A stretch of DNA of 64,000 nt from Brevibacillus reuszeri (GTDB lineage Bacteria; Bacillota; Bacilli; Brevibacillales; Brevibacillaceae). Shown here in pieces: positions 34,393 through 44,428 of the stretch (its first letter is position 1; the number at the start of each line of letters is the position of its first letter). The notes under the pieces are model-generated. The model did no database searches, had not been told where the DNA came from, and saw only the letters and a list, made by a program, of their open reading frames with translations. Location: the NCBI RefSeq assembly GCF_002897295.1, contig NZ_BEXF01000004.1:124001-188000 (forward strand), given 5' to 3'. The translations under genes were made by a program, and so were the position numbers.

Positions 34393-35403
34393 GTGCCGCT
34401 CTTGAAAGTAAAAAACTTAAAAACGCGCTTCTGCACAGAGCTCGGGGAGGTAACCGCTGTCGACGGAGTCTCCTTTCATGTGAATGCTGGGGAAACGGTC
34501 GGACTGGTTGGGGAGTCGGGATGCGGGAAAAGTGTTACATCCTTATCGATCCTGAGATTGTTTCGAAAGCATAGTGGAACAAAGCTTGCGGGCGAAATCT
34601 TTTTTGAGCAAAAAGAGCTGCTCACTTCGTCCATGGAAGAGATGCAAGAGATTCGCGGCAACCAAATCTCTATGATTTTCCAAGACCCAATGAGCTCTCT
34701 CAATCCCGTGTACACAGTAGGCAATCAGATCAGTGAGTCACTTATGCTGCATCAAAAACTGTCCAAGAAGGAGGCGTATGAAAAAACGATTGAAATGCTC
34801 TCGTTGGTCGGGATCCCTTCGCCAGAAAAGAGAGTAAACGACTATCCGCATCAGCTGTCAGGAGGGATGAGGCAGCGCGTGATGATTGCCATGGGGCTGT
34901 GCTGTCATCCGAAGCTGCTAATTGCAGACGAGCCAACGACAGCTTTGGATGTTACAATTCAGGCGCAGATTCTTGATTTGATGAAAGGTTTGCAAGAGCA
35001 GTTACAGATGGGAATCATGCTCATCACCCACGATCTGGGCGTTGTAGCGGAGGTTTGCGATCGCGTTCTTGTAATGTATCTGGGTCAAATCGTAGAAGAA
35101 GCGACTGTTGAGACATTGTTTGAGAATCCAAAGCATCCGTACACAATCGGTCTGATGAAATCGATCCCGACAATTGATGGAAAACGCGGTGAAAAGCTGC
35201 ACGTGATTGAAGGGATGGTCCCGTCTTTGCACCAGATTCCGGCGGGCTGTCGTTTTGCACCGAGATGCCCGTTTGCCGATGAAAAGTGCAGGAGTCATCC
35301 ACCAGATTTAATTGAGGTGGGTCACAGTCATAAAGCCCGGTGCTGGCATCATGAAAGAATCGGTATGGAGGGAGGAAGCACGATTGCGATTGGTAACCAA
35401 TGA
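34393..35403 (+). CDS. ABC transporter ATP-binding protein, DppD type (D-aminoacylase operon)
   Basis: The 336-residue ATPase has Walker [10 protein letters not shown], the Q-loop ([17 protein letters not shown]), signature LSGGMRQR, Walker B ([13 protein letters not shown]) and the C-terminal Cys cluster ([14 protein letters not shown]). GTG at 34393 is preferred because AAGGAG ends at 34383; the in-frame ATG at 34384 would touch that site. The 3' end overlaps the next ATPase gene. Confidence 0.93.
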   Translation: MPLLKVKNLKTRFCTELGEVTAVDGVSFHVNAGETVGLVGESGCGKSVTSLSILRLFRKHSGTKLAGEIFFEQKELLTSSMEEMQEIRGNQISMIFQDPMSSLNPVYTVGNQISESLMLHQKLSKKEAYEKTIEMLSLVGIPSPEKRVNDYPHQLSGGMRQRVMIAMGLCCHPKLLIADEPTTALDVTIQAQILDLMKGLQEQLQMGIMLITHDLGVVAEVCDRVLVMYLGQIVEEATVETLFENPKHPYTIGLMKSIPTIDGKRGEKLHVIEGMVPSLHQIPAGCRFAPRCPFADEKCRSHPPDLIEVGHSHKARCWHHERIGMEGGSTIAIGNQ

Positions 35404-36370
35404 GGTCAAGGAAGCGCCACTTTTGCAAGCATCCAATCTCGTCAAGCATTTCCCGATGAAAAGAGGCTATTTCGGAGAGAAAACCTATGTAAAAGCGGTC
35501 AGCGACCTATCCTTGACGATCTACCAAGGAGAAACGTATGGACTAGTGGGGGAATCAGGTTGTGGAAAAAGCACAACAGGCCGCATGATCCTGCGCTTGC
35601 TTGAACCGACGTCTGGCAGTGTACTTTACCGAGGAAAAGAAGTGACCCGTTTTTCCGAGGAAGAACTGAGAAACATCCGAAAAGAGATGCAGATTATTTT
35701 TCAAGATCCATACTCGGCTCTCAATCCCCGTAAAAAAATTGGAAAAGCGATTCAGGAACCAATGAGCATCTACAACATCGGTGACCCGAAGCAGCACAAA
35801 GAGGCAGTTCTTGAGCTTCTGCGAAAAGTGGGGCTGCAGCCGGAGCATTATGACCGATATCCGCATGAGTTTTCAGGCGGACAAAGACAACGGATCGTTT
35901 TGGCGAGGGCACTGGCGGTGCATCCGGCTTTTATCGTTTGTGATGAACCTGTATCTGCGCTTGATGTCTCCATCCAGTCGCAAATACTCAATCTATTAGA
36001 GCAGCTGCAGGAAGACTTTCAGCTCACCTACTTGTTTATCGCTCATGACCTTAGTGTTGTCCGACACATTTCTGATCGCGTCGGTGTGATGTACTTGGGT
36101 CATTTAGTAGAAGAAGCTCCTACGGATGCTCTATTCTCCGAGCCGCTGCACCCTTATACCCGGGCATTGCTGTCAGCCGTTCCTGAGCCCAATCCAAAGA
36201 AAAGAAGAGAAAGGATCGTCCTTTCCGGCGATGTGCCTTCCCCCATCAATCTACCGAGTGGCTGTGTGTTTCACCCGAGATGTCCACAAGCGATCGAGAG
36301 CTGCAAGAAAGAGGTTCCGATTCTACGGGAATTCTCTAATCATCACCGTGTCGCTTGTCATCTCGTTTAA
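35384..36370 (+). CDS. ABC transporter ATP-binding protein, DppF type (D-aminoacylase operon)
   Basis: The ATPase has Walker [27 protein letters not shown], signature FSGGQRQR, Walker B ([13 protein letters not shown]), switch His (FIAHDLSVV) and the Cys cluster [18 protein letters not shown] at 35384 has GGAGGGAGG 8 bp upstream and is preferred; ATG at 35351 is possible. Either start overlaps the DppD-type gene. Walker B reads CDEP where most paralogues have ADEP. Confidence 0.9.
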   Translation: MRLVTNEVKEAPLLQASNLVKHFPMKRGYFGEKTYVKAVSDLSLTIYQGETYGLVGESGCGKSTTGRMILRLLEPTSGSVLYRGKEVTRFSEEELRNIRKEMQIIFQDPYSALNPRKKIGKAIQEPMSIYNIGDPKQHKEAVLELLRKVGLQPEHYDRYPHEFSGGQRQRIVLARALAVHPAFIVCDEPVSALDVSIQSQILNLLEQLQEDFQLTYLFIAHDLSVVRHISDRVGVMYLGHLVEEAPTDALFSEPLHPYTRALLSAVPEPNPKKRRERIVLSGDVPSPINLPSGCVFHPRCPQAIESCKKEVPILREFSNHHRVACHLV

Positions 36371-36405
36371 ATTATGGATGTGAAAAGAAGAAAGGAGCAA
36401 TGACA

Positions 36406-38007
36406 ATGCTGGATATGATCATAAGAAATGGGCAGGTGTACGACGGGACAGGTAATCCGTGGACCCGTACGGATATCGGAATCAAGGATGGCAAGATCGT
36501 GAAGCTGGGCAAGCTGCACAAACAGGAGGCGATGGTAGAGATTGACGCTAAAGGACTGGCAGTATCTCCCGGTTTTATCGATACCCATGTTCACTCGGAT
36601 TTATTGTGCACCAAGCCGGACATTCACAAAATAAAAGTACTCCAAGGCGTGACGATGGAGCTGCTCGGTCAAGACGGCATTTCCGTTGCGCCTGTCAATG
36701 ACCAGACAAAGCCGTTATGGCAAAAGCAGCTCCGCGGATTGAATGGTGACATCGGAGATTGGCCGTGGAATTCGATTGATGAATATCTTGATTTTCTAAG
36801 CGAATCATCTTTAGCAGGAAACGTCACATATCTGGTTCCGCATGGTGCTGTCCGTACGCTGGTGATGGGGTTTGAAGGGCGCCGGGCTACAAAAGAGGAA
36901 ATGCAAAAGATGCGTGAGCTCGTAGAAGAAGGGATGCGTCAGGGGGCTGTCGGATTATCGTCAGGACTCATCTATCCTCCGAACCTATACTCGCGCAAAG
37001 AAGAGTTGATCGAAATATGTAAAGGGGCTGCCAAATACGATGGCTGCTTCGTTGTCCATATGCGCAATGAGAGCAACCATATCCTCGAAGCGATTGACGA
37101 GATGCTTGATGTAGCTCGCGGTTCGGGTGTTCGTCTCCACATTTCTCACTTCAAGGTAATTGGACGAAGAAACCGCGCCAGCTTTCAAAAGGCATTGGAA
37201 AAAATGGACCAGGCCCGGGCGGAGGGGATCGAGGTTACATTTGACCAATATCCGTACACCGCTGGCTCGACGGTACTGCACGCTTTGCTGCCCCCTTGGA
37301 TGCACGATGGGGGGACGGAAGAGCTGCTTGCCAAATTAAAAGACGAGGATATCCGCAACAAGATCAAAGCTGACTTTGATCACAACCATGATTTTGAAAA
37401 CTGGGTGGAGAGCTGTGGCTGGGGAAATATTGTCATCGCCTCCGTGACAACGGAGAAAAATCGCGCAGCAGAAGGAAAAAATCTGCTGGAGATAGCGGCA
37501 ATGCGGGGAACATCGCCTGCTGATGCGGTCTTTGACCTGCTTTTGGAGGAAAATGCGGGCGTCACAATGGTCATTTCCTGGGGTGAAGAAGTGGATATCA
37601 CCAATGCACTTGCGCATCCAATGCAGATCGTCGGGTCGGATGGAATTTTTGGAGGAAAACCGCATCCCAGACTATACGGAACCTTCCCGCGAATACTTGG
37701 ACGCTTTGTCCGCGATCAAGAGATTCTCACGATGTCTGAGGCGATTCGCCATATGACGGGAGCTCCTGCTCAATTGCTTCGATTAAAGGACAGAGGGTAC
37801 ATCGCAGAAGGGTACTGGGCCGATATCGTAATTTTTGATCCGAACACGGTGGCGGACCTTGCGACATACGAAGAGCCGCTTCTTGAGCCGACAGGCATCC
37901 ACTATGTGCTTGTGAATGGAGAAATAGCCGTAAACAACTCGCTTTTTACCGGCAGGACCGCAGGAAAAGTAATTCGTAGGGAAGAGATCAGCTTGAAAAT
38001 TACCTGA
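36406..38007 (+). CDS. N-acyl-D-amino-acid deacylase (D-aminoacylase), paralogue 1
   Basis: The 533-residue amidohydrolase-superfamily enzyme hydrolyses N-acyl-D-amino acids to the free D-amino acid and a carboxylate. It shows DGTGNPWTRTDIGIKDGKI, the metal motif His61-Val-His63-Ser-Asp, GQDGISVAP, HMRNESNHI, LHISHFKVIG, FDQYPYTAGST and a C-terminal GSDGIFGGKPHPRLYG. ATG at 36406 lies 8 bp after AAAGGAG; ATG at 36400 is closer than usual. It is encoded between the ATPase and binding-protein genes, so uptake and hydrolysis are coupled. Its paralogue lies two genes downstream. Confidence 0.93.
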   Translation: MLDMIIRNGQVYDGTGNPWTRTDIGIKDGKIVKLGKLHKQEAMVEIDAKGLAVSPGFIDTHVHSDLLCTKPDIHKIKVLQGVTMELLGQDGISVAPVNDQTKPLWQKQLRGLNGDIGDWPWNSIDEYLDFLSESSLAGNVTYLVPHGAVRTLVMGFEGRRATKEEMQKMRELVEEGMRQGAVGLSSGLIYPPNLYSRKEELIEICKGAAKYDGCFVVHMRNESNHILEAIDEMLDVARGSGVRLHISHFKVIGRRNRASFQKALEKMDQARAEGIEVTFDQYPYTAGSTVLHALLPPWMHDGGTEELLAKLKDEDIRNKIKADFDHNHDFENWVESCGWGNIVIASVTTEKNRAAEGKNLLEIAAMRGTSPADAVFDLLLEENAGVTMVISWGEEVDITNALAHPMQIVGSDGIFGGKPHPRLYGTFPRILGRFVRDQEILTMSEAIRHMTGAPAQLLRLKDRGYIAEGYWADIVIFDPNTVADLATYEEPLLEPTGIHYVLVNGEIAVNNSLFTGRTAGKVIRREEISLKIT

Positions 38008-38036
38008 ATATTCAACGGACAAAAGGGGGATTTTCC

Positions 38037-39629
38037 ATGGTCAGAAAGCCGGTCGGAATTCTTTTGACATTGGTACTGAGTATCACGCTATTGCTCTGGG
38101 GATGTTCTTCTTCACCAACGGCTAACAGCTCTAGCCAAATAAACGAGCAAGCTGAGGCAGTGCCTAAGGAAAAGAACGAGCTGCGTGTAGCCTTGTCTGT
38201 ATCTCCGCCTTCGATTGATTTGGTGAAAACATCGACGACAGTCGCTCTTCAGGTAGGCTGGCATATTTTTGAGCCGCTGGTCACGCTTGATAAAGACTAT
38301 AAACCTACGCCAATGCTTGCGAAGTCCTTTGAAGTAAGTGAAGACGGGAAAGAAGTGACGTTTACACTCAGGGAGGGTATTACCTTTCACAACGGAAAAG
38401 TCCTTGGTGTCGAGGATGTGATCGCTTCCCTCAATCGGTGGAAGGAGCTTTCTCCCAACGGAAAAACAGCGCTTGCTAGTGCGACGATCTCGTCAAAGGA
38501 AAATGACAAGGTAGTCATCACGCTAGAAAAACCGTCCGGCACGTTGCTGACGTCCCTGGCATTTCCCCAGCAGGGTGCAGTCATCATGCCAAAGGAAGTC
38601 ATCGAAGCTGCAACAGAAGAGGGTGTAAAAGAATACATCGGCACAGGGCCGTTCAAATTTGTGGAATGGAAGCAAGATCAGTACATTCTGCTGGAGAAGT
38701 TTGCTGATTATAAAGCACTGTCCGAGCCTGCCAATGGACTTGGTGGGAAAAAGGAAGCGAAAGTAGACCGCATTTATTTCCACACCGTTCCAGACGCGGC
38801 TACACGGGTTGCCGGCTTGCAATCGGGCGAATACGATTTTGCGGATGAGCTTCCCTTTGACAATTACGAGCAGCTGAAAGCCGATCCGAATTTGGTGACA
38901 GTCGTCGCGAAGCCGCAAAAGTATGTCGGTCTGATTTTCAACAAGAAGCAAGGCTTGTTCTCCAATGTAGTGGCACGGCAAGCGGTGAATGCAGCACTAG
39001 ACCAGGAAGTCATCATGATCGGAATAACCGGAAACCCGGATTTCTTCCGTCTGGATCATAGTCTGATGTTTGCGGAGCAGCCGTGGCATTCGGATGCAGG
39101 GAAGGAAAAATACAATCAAAAGAACCCTGAATTGGCTAAGAAACTGCTGGGTGATGCCGGCTACAAAGGAGAGCCCGTCACTATCATCACAACAAAGGAT
39201 TACGACTATATTTATAAAAGCTCACTGATGGTCAAAGACCAGCTGGAAAAGATCGGTGTCAAAGTCAATTTTGAAATATACGACTGGCCAACCCTGGTCA
39301 GCAAACGTTCTGACGAAACGAAATGGAACATATTCTTTACCGGATTTCCTACCTACACCAACCCGGTCCAAACCTTATACCTGGATTCGCGTAACAAATG
39401 GCCCGGCTGGTACAACAATTCCGAGATGGATGCTTTGCTAGACGAGCTTCGTCATACGATCACATTTGAAGACCAAAAAGCGATTTTTGACAAGATCCAG
39501 ACGCTTTACTGGGAAGATCTCCCGAGTGTGAAGCTAGGAGACTTGCATGGACTTGCTGCTCATCGGAATTACGTCAAAGGCTATCAATACTTCATGGATT
39601 CACCGTTTTGGAATGTGTCTGTCCAATAG
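38037..39629 (+). CDS. ABC transporter substrate-binding lipoprotein, family 5 (D-aminoacylase operon)
   Basis: The 530-residue protein has a signal peptide ending in LLWGC (Cys at about 23) and an SBP_bac_5 domain: FEPLVTLDKDYKPTPMLAKSFE, FHNGKVLGVEDVIASLNRW, YIGTGPFKFVEW and ARQAVNAALDQEVIM. ATG at 38037 follows AAAAGGGGGA. It supplies the substrate for the permease encoded upstream. Placement between two D-aminoacylase genes suggests an N-acylated or D-residue-containing ligand. Confidence 0.92.
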   Translation: MVRKPVGILLTLVLSITLLLWGCSSSPTANSSSQINEQAEAVPKEKNELRVALSVSPPSIDLVKTSTTVALQVGWHIFEPLVTLDKDYKPTPMLAKSFEVSEDGKEVTFTLREGITFHNGKVLGVEDVIASLNRWKELSPNGKTALASATISSKENDKVVITLEKPSGTLLTSLAFPQQGAVIMPKEVIEAATEEGVKEYIGTGPFKFVEWKQDQYILLEKFADYKALSEPANGLGGKKEAKVDRIYFHTVPDAATRVAGLQSGEYDFADELPFDNYEQLKADPNLVTVVAKPQKYVGLIFNKKQGLFSNVVARQAVNAALDQEVIMIGITGNPDFFRLDHSLMFAEQPWHSDAGKEKYNQKNPELAKKLLGDAGYKGEPVTIITTKDYDYIYKSSLMVKDQLEKIGVKVNFEIYDWPTLVSKRSDETKWNIFFTGFPTYTNPVQTLYLDSRNKWPGWYNNSEMDALLDELRHTITFEDQKAIFDKIQTLYWEDLPSVKLGDLHGLAAHRNYVKGYQYFMDSPFWNVSVQ

Positions 39630-39655
39630 ATTGTGCGAAATGAGTGAGGCGAAAA

Positions 39656-41248
39656 ATGGAAGAAAAAACGTTTGATCTCATCATCCGTAACGGTATGGTT
39701 TGCGACGGGACAGGAAATCCATGGACGCGACTCGATATTGGTATAAAAAATGGCGTGATTTCCAGTGTTGCTCATTTGGGGGCGGCGAGAGGAGATACGG
39801 AAATAGATGCTGCTAGCCTCGTTGTAGCACCGGGATTTATAGATGCGCATGTTCACTCCGATTTGTGGTGCACAAGGCCTGATATCCACAACATCAGGGT
39901 GTTGCAAGGAATTACTACGGAGCTGGCGGGGCAGGATGGAGTCTCTGTTGCCCCCGTTACGCCGGAAACGAAGCCTTTATGGAGAAAGCAATTGAATAGA
40001 GTCAACGGCGACATCGGAGAATGGCCTTGGAATAGTATTGATGAATATTTGCGTTTCCTGGAAAATACCAAAATGACAGGAAATATCGCCTATCTCGTAC
40101 CACATGGAAATATCCGCTCCATGGTGATGGGATTCGACGGCAGGGAGGCTACACCAAAAGAAATTGCCGCCATGCAGGAGCTGGTGGAAGTGGGGATGCA
40201 GCAAGGGGCATTCGGAGTGTCATCGGGCATTCAATACCCACCCTGTGTCTACGCAAATAAAGACGAACTGGTTGGAATCTGCAGGGGTGCCGCCAAATAC
40301 GATGGCTGCTTCGTGGTGCATATCCGCAACGAAAGCAATTATTCGGTGGAGGCTTTGGACGAGGTTATCGACGCAGCTCGCATCTCGGGTGTTCGGCTGC
40401 ATGTGTCTCATTTCAAAGTGTGCGGCGAAAGAAACCGGGAAAAGCTGGACATCGCCCTGGAGAAGATGGATCGGGGGCGTGCTGAGGGAATCGAGATAAC
40501 ATTTGATCAATATCCGTATGCCGCTGCATCTACTTTTTTACATGCGATCTTGCCGCCGTGGATGCATGACGGGGGTGTCCCCAAAATGCTTGAGCGGTTG
40601 CGTGATGGAAGAATGCGAGAAGAGGCGAAGGAAGAGATTTTACACAGCGGAGAGTACGACAATCCGGTAAGAAACAATGGCTGGGGTAATCTCGTCATTG
40701 CGTCAGTCTCCTCTGAGGGCAACCGGGAGCTGGAAGGATTGAGCTTGCTTGAAGTGGCTGAGCGAAAAGGGACGGAACCCGCGTATGCAGCATTTGACTT
40801 ACTGCTCGAAGAAGAGGGCGAGGTCATGATCATTATTCACTGGGGGAATGAGGAGGATGTCGAGAGGGTCATGAGGCATCCATTGCAAATGGTCGGTTCC
40901 GATGGTGTGTTCGGTGGAAAGCCGCATCCGCGTCTCTACGGATCATTCGCACGAGTGCTGGGACATTATTCACGAGAGAAGGAGGCCTTTCCGATCTGGG
41001 AAGCTGTTCGAAAAATGACGGGCGCACCTGCACAGCTATTGCGCTTGCGAGATCGAGGTTTTCTGCGTGAGGGATACCGGGCGGATCTTGTTGTCTTTGA
41101 CCCAGCCGCCGTGGCGGATCAGGCTACGTATGAGCATCCGCTACAGCAGTCACTCGGAATACAGTATGTGCTCGTGAATGGGCAGATGGCGGTATCAAAT
41201 GGGCAGTTTACCGGTGTGACTGGTGGAACAGTTATCCGTCAGGTGTAA
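39656..41248 (+). CDS. N-acyl-D-amino-acid deacylase (D-aminoacylase), paralogue 2
   Basis: The 530-residue enzyme is closely similar to paralogue 1 along its whole length: DGTGNPWTRLDIGIKNG, HVHSDLWCTRPDIH, GQDGVSVAP, HIRNESNYS, LHVSHFKVCG, FDQYPYAAAST and GSDGVFGGKPHPRLYG. Differences cluster in the middle (LERLRDGRMREEAKEEIL), which may alter substrate range. ATG at 39656 follows GTGAGGCG; an in-frame GTG at 39644 precedes it. It is the last gene of the operon and is followed by a terminator. Confidence 0.93.
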   Translation: MEEKTFDLIIRNGMVCDGTGNPWTRLDIGIKNGVISSVAHLGAARGDTEIDAASLVVAPGFIDAHVHSDLWCTRPDIHNIRVLQGITTELAGQDGVSVAPVTPETKPLWRKQLNRVNGDIGEWPWNSIDEYLRFLENTKMTGNIAYLVPHGNIRSMVMGFDGREATPKEIAAMQELVEVGMQQGAFGVSSGIQYPPCVYANKDELVGICRGAAKYDGCFVVHIRNESNYSVEALDEVIDAARISGVRLHVSHFKVCGERNREKLDIALEKMDRGRAEGIEITFDQYPYAAASTFLHAILPPWMHDGGVPKMLERLRDGRMREEAKEEILHSGEYDNPVRNNGWGNLVIASVSSEGNRELEGLSLLEVAERKGTEPAYAAFDLLLEEEGEVMIIIHWGNEEDVERVMRHPLQMVGSDGVFGGKPHPRLYGSFARVLGHYSREKEAFPIWEAVRKMTGAPAQLLRLRDRGFLREGYRADLVVFDPAAVADQATYEHPLQQSLGIQYVLVNGQMAVSNGQFTGVTGGTVIRQV

Positions 41249-41270
41249 AGCCAAGGAAATAGGGAAGGAA

Positions 41271-41309
41271 AAAGGCCGTTCGGGTTTCATTACCGGACGG
41301 CCTTTCTTT
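41271..41309. terminator. Bidirectional terminator after the D-aminoacylase operon
   Basis: AAAGGCCGT-T-CGG (41271-41283) pairs with CCG-G-ACGGCCTTT (41293-41305), with T-rich flanks on both strands. It serves the plus-strand operon and the convergent minus-strand gene. Confidence 0.85.
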
Positions 41310-41326
41310 GGATGGACCATAATTGC

Positions 41327-42358
41327 CTAGAAGTCGATTTTAAAGTTGAGGAAGCCAGCCTTGCGCAGCGCCTCGTAAATAATGACCAGAGCAGGACCCA
41401 GAATCAGACCGAAGAATCCCATAATCTGAAAACCGAGAAACATACTGACCAATGCAGCAAGCGCGCTGATTCCCAAATGGGAGGCGAGAATTTTGGGCTC
41501 GATGATCCGGCGTACCACCGTAATTACGAGGAAAAGGATAATCAAGCCGATCGCCAAGTGAGAGCGCCCGGTAAAGAAATTGTAGATGGCCCAGGGAACT
41601 AAAAACGAGCCTGTTCCGAGAATTGGAAGGATGTCTACGAGAACGATCAACAAGGCGATCACAGCAGCATATTTAACCTGCAAAATCAGCAGCCCGATAA
41701 ATGACATCCCAAACGTCATGAAGCTGAGGATGATTTGGGCGCGTAAAAAGCCGACTGTCGCACGGTTCAGCTGGGACAGGACGACATCCACTTTTTCTCG
41801 TGCCGAGGTGGTAAACATGCGCATGAAGCCGGCACGAAGACGCGGCAGGTCAAGACTCATGAGGAATACGGCTACCAAGTAAATAATTGTTGAAATTAAA
41901 AAGCCAGGGACAACAGCAGCCACACCTAAGATGCCTTTGGCCAAACTGGAAGCTCCATTAATCGCCCATGTTTTCAAGCCGGAAAATACCGATTGCACTT
42001 GATCGATGGCTTCCGGTGGAAGTGAGGCGTAATACGTTTCCCAGCTCAACAGGTTTGCTTCTACGAGCTCAAATAAATGCTGTGAAAGTGCTGGTAAGCG
42101 CTGTGCCAATTCAATGCCTTGGATCACGATTTGGGTACCGATCCAGTATAAGCCAAGGCCAAATGTGACAAGGAAAATGAGAAAGCAAAGGATGACAGAC
42201 GCCATTCTGTTGATTTTTAGGGCGCGAATGAGAAGCAAGACGAGAGGCTCGAGCAAAATCGCGGTCAAGAGAGCGAGTAAAAATGGAATTGAATAGGGCA
42301 GTAAATAGAGAGCGATTGCAAGTATAAATCCCAACAATAGAATTTTACGAATCGTCAT
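41327..42358 (-). CDS. YtvI/AI-2E-type integral membrane protein
   Basis: The 343-residue protein belongs to the AI-2E transporter/PerM superfamily. It has paired N-terminal helices (LLLGFILAIALYLLPYSIPFLLALLTAILLEP region), an amphipathic central domain, and C-terminal helices with the VDILPILGTGSFLVPWAIY and GLILGPALVIIYEAL segments typical of YtvI. In Bacillus, YtvI is linked to sporulation. Transport of autoinducer-2 by Gram-positive members is not established. ATG at 42358 (minus strand) follows GGAG; a TTG codon precedes it in frame. Confidence 0.86.
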   Translation of the reverse strand: MTIRKILLLGFILAIALYLLPYSIPFLLALLTAILLEPLVLLLIRALKINRMASVILCFLIFLVTFGLGLYWIGTQIVIQGIELAQRLPALSQHLFELVEANLLSWETYYASLPPEAIDQVQSVFSGLKTWAINGASSLAKGILGVAAVVPGFLISTIIYLVAVFLMSLDLPRLRAGFMRMFTTSAREKVDVVLSQLNRATVGFLRAQIILSFMTFGMSFIGLLILQVKYAAVIALLIVLVDILPILGTGSFLVPWAIYNFFTGRSHLAIGLIILFLVITVVRRIIEPKILASHLGISALAALVSMFLGFQIMGFFGLILGPALVIIYEALRKAGFLNFKIDF

Positions 42359-42542
42359 CAAAAGGCTCCATTCTGTTAGCGGTCATTCTATGAAATAATG
42401 ATTCACTTATTTTAGCATCTTTTCCAGCTATAAAACAATCTGGCCGCATCAGACGGGACTTTTCGCTAAAAGTCAAAAAAATGTGAGTAGGAGCAAAAAT
42501 AGAAAAAAGGGAGTTTGAAAAAATTTATGCTATGATTTTGAT

Positions 42543-42581
42543 CTATATCATCAACAATTATTATTACGGTGATGAATATAG
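42543..42581. promoter_or_regulatory. Inverted repeat upstream of the symporter gene
   Basis: CTATATCATCA (42543-42553) faces TGATGAATATAG (42570-42581) with one bulged A and a 16-bp AT-rich centre, 42 bp before the symporter start. It may be an operator or a leader hairpin. The rest of 42359-42623 is AT-rich with no gene. Confidence 0.4.
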
Positions 42582-42623
42582 CGTTGCAAAACGACAATCT
42601 AATACTTATAGCGAGGTGTCAGA

Positions 42624-43904
42624 ATGAAGCGGTTTGGATTAGCGATTCAGATTGTCATCGGTCTCATTCTGGGTATCCTGGTGGGTGCCATCTTCTTTGG
42701 CAACCCTGCCGTGGCAACCTATTTGCAGCCAATTGGTGATATTTTTCTTCGGTTGATTAAAATGATTGTCGTGCCGATTGTCATTGCCACTCTCATCGTC
42801 GGAGTAGCAGGGGTAGGGGACGTCAAGAAGCTAGGAAAGATTGGTGGTAAGACGATTCTCTATTTTGAAATCGTTACCACAGTTGCTATTTTTGTTGGTC
42901 TATTGGCAGCCAACGTGTTTCAACCGGGTGTGGGTGTCGATATGTCCCATCTGGCCAAAACCGATATTCATACGTATGTAGAAACTGCTGAATCGACGCA
43001 AAGTCACAGCATGATCGATACATTTGTGAATATTGTTCCCAAAAACATTTTTGATGCCATTGTCCGTGGAGACATGTTGGCCATTATCTTTTTCTCTGTT
43101 TTGTTTGGCTTGGGAGTTGCTGCTGCAGGCGAAAAAGGAAAGCCCGTTCTCGCCTTCTTTCAAGGTGTAGCAGACGCGATGTTCTGGGTAGTAAATGCAA
43201 TCATGCGTTTTGCTCCGTTTGGGGTTTTTGCCTTGATTGGTGTTACCGTTTCCAAATTTGGTCTTTCTTCACTCGTTCCGTTGGCGAAATTAGTCATTCT
43301 GGTTCATTTGGCAATGCTGTTCTTTATTCTCGTCGTTCTGGGTGTGATTGCACGGATCAGCGGTATCAAAATCACGATGATCCTGCGTGTGCTCAAGGAC
43401 GAGCTGCTCTTGGCTTACTCCACGTCCAGCTCTGAAACAGTACTGCCGAAGATCATGGAAAAAATGGAGAAAATGGGCTGTCCGAAGGCGATTACCTCAT
43501 TTGTTATTCCGACGGGGTATTCGTTTAACCTAGATGGTTCTACCTTGTATCAGGCGATCGCTGCTTTGTTCATTGCCCAAATGTACGGAATTCATATGCC
43601 GATCAGTGCGCAAATTACGCTTATGCTCGTGCTTATGGTTACCTCCAAAGGAATTGCGGGCGTGCCAGGCGTATCGTTCGTCGTATTGCTTGCAACTCTG
43701 GGCTCTGTAGGGATTCCGCTTGAGGGTCTCGCCTTTATTGCAGGGGTTGACCGTTTGCTCGATATGGCTCGTACAGTCGTAAACGTAGTTGGAAATGCGC
43801 TGGCTGCGGTTGTGATTTCTCGTTGGGAAGGTCAGTTTGATAAAAAGAAAGCTGGCGAATACCTTCATGAAGTGAAAGCAAACGCAAATACAACTGCTGC
43901 TTAA
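42624..43904 (+). CDS. Glutamate/dicarboxylate:cation symporter (DAACS family, GltP/GltT-like)
   Basis: The 426-residue protein has eight predicted helices and two re-entrant loops. Conserved motifs include the serine-rich HP1 loop (AYSTSSSETVLPK), the TM7 unwound motif region (PTGYSFNLDGSTLYQ) and the TM8 substrate motif (GVDRLLDMARTVVNVVGNA). It imports glutamate, aspartate or C4-dicarboxylates with protons or Na+. The Arg in MARTVVNV is typical of acidic amino-acid carriers. It has its own terminator. A close relative is encoded at the right window edge. Confidence 0.94.
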   Translation: MKRFGLAIQIVIGLILGILVGAIFFGNPAVATYLQPIGDIFLRLIKMIVVPIVIATLIVGVAGVGDVKKLGKIGGKTILYFEIVTTVAIFVGLLAANVFQPGVGVDMSHLAKTDIHTYVETAESTQSHSMIDTFVNIVPKNIFDAIVRGDMLAIIFFSVLFGLGVAAAGEKGKPVLAFFQGVADAMFWVVNAIMRFAPFGVFALIGVTVSKFGLSSLVPLAKLVILVHLAMLFFILVVLGVIARISGIKITMILRVLKDELLLAYSTSSSETVLPKIMEKMEKMGCPKAITSFVIPTGYSFNLDGSTLYQAIAALFIAQMYGIHMPISAQITLMLVLMVTSKGIAGVPGVSFVVLLATLGSVGIPLEGLAFIAGVDRLLDMARTVVNVVGNALAAVVISRWEGQFDKKKAGEYLHEVKANANTTAA

Positions 43905-43917
43905 GTAGTCATATAGC

Positions 43918-43960
43918 AAGAAGCCTATTGTCAGGTTGTACTGGCAATAGGCTTCTTTTT
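43918..43960 (+). terminator. Rho-independent terminator after the symporter
   Basis: A perfect 13-bp stem AAGAAGCCTATTG (43918-43930) / CAATAGGCTTCTT (43945-43957) is followed by T. Confidence 0.9.
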
Positions 43961-44065
43961 GTATATGGCGAATGGCCGAAAGTTGCGACGAGTGTAGAGA
44001 ATTGTTAGACTAAAGAGTGACAGGAATATACTGGTAAATTAAACAGGGGAGAAGGTTATCCATCA

Positions 44066-44335
44066 ATGAAAAGCTTTTCAGCTCTGATCATAGGTGTATC
44101 CATCCTTGCAGCAGTCATCGTCGCGTGCGGCGTTTTTTGGAACGTAAACACCACCGCACTAAAACCCACGGGACTAACAATCGAAAACCGTTACGAATTC
44201 ATCAGAGTAAACGACAACAACGTCGTCTTATTCAATAAGCAAACAGGCGAAATGTGGAGAAAGTTTATCCCGAGCAATGAAGGACCGACCAACTGGGAGA
44301 AAGAAGATTTGCCAGTAGAAATGAACAATAGATAA
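44066..44335 (+). CDS. Small membrane-anchored or lipoprotein-like hypothetical protein, 89 aa
   Basis: I do not recognise a family. Residues 1-27 are a signal or membrane anchor with a lipobox-like IVAC at Cys21. The outer part is polar: GLTIENRYEFIRVNDNNVVLFNKQTGEMWRKF. A strand pattern of the type ...NVVLFNKQTGEMW... recalls small beta-rich secreted proteins in which a variable is displayed. ATG at 44066 follows GGGGAGAAGG. It is a monocistronic unit. Confidence 0.7.
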   Translation: MKSFSALIIGVSILAAVIVACGVFWNVNTTALKPTGLTIENRYEFIRVNDNNVVLFNKQTGEMWRKFIPSNEGPTNWEKEDLPVEMNNR

Positions 44336-44428
44336 TCGTTTTTTTAAACCATATTCAAAACGCTCTTTTTGCTCGGTTCCCTTACACGTTCAACCTCTAT
44401 AGAAGTGCTGGCGAATTCATCAGCAAGA

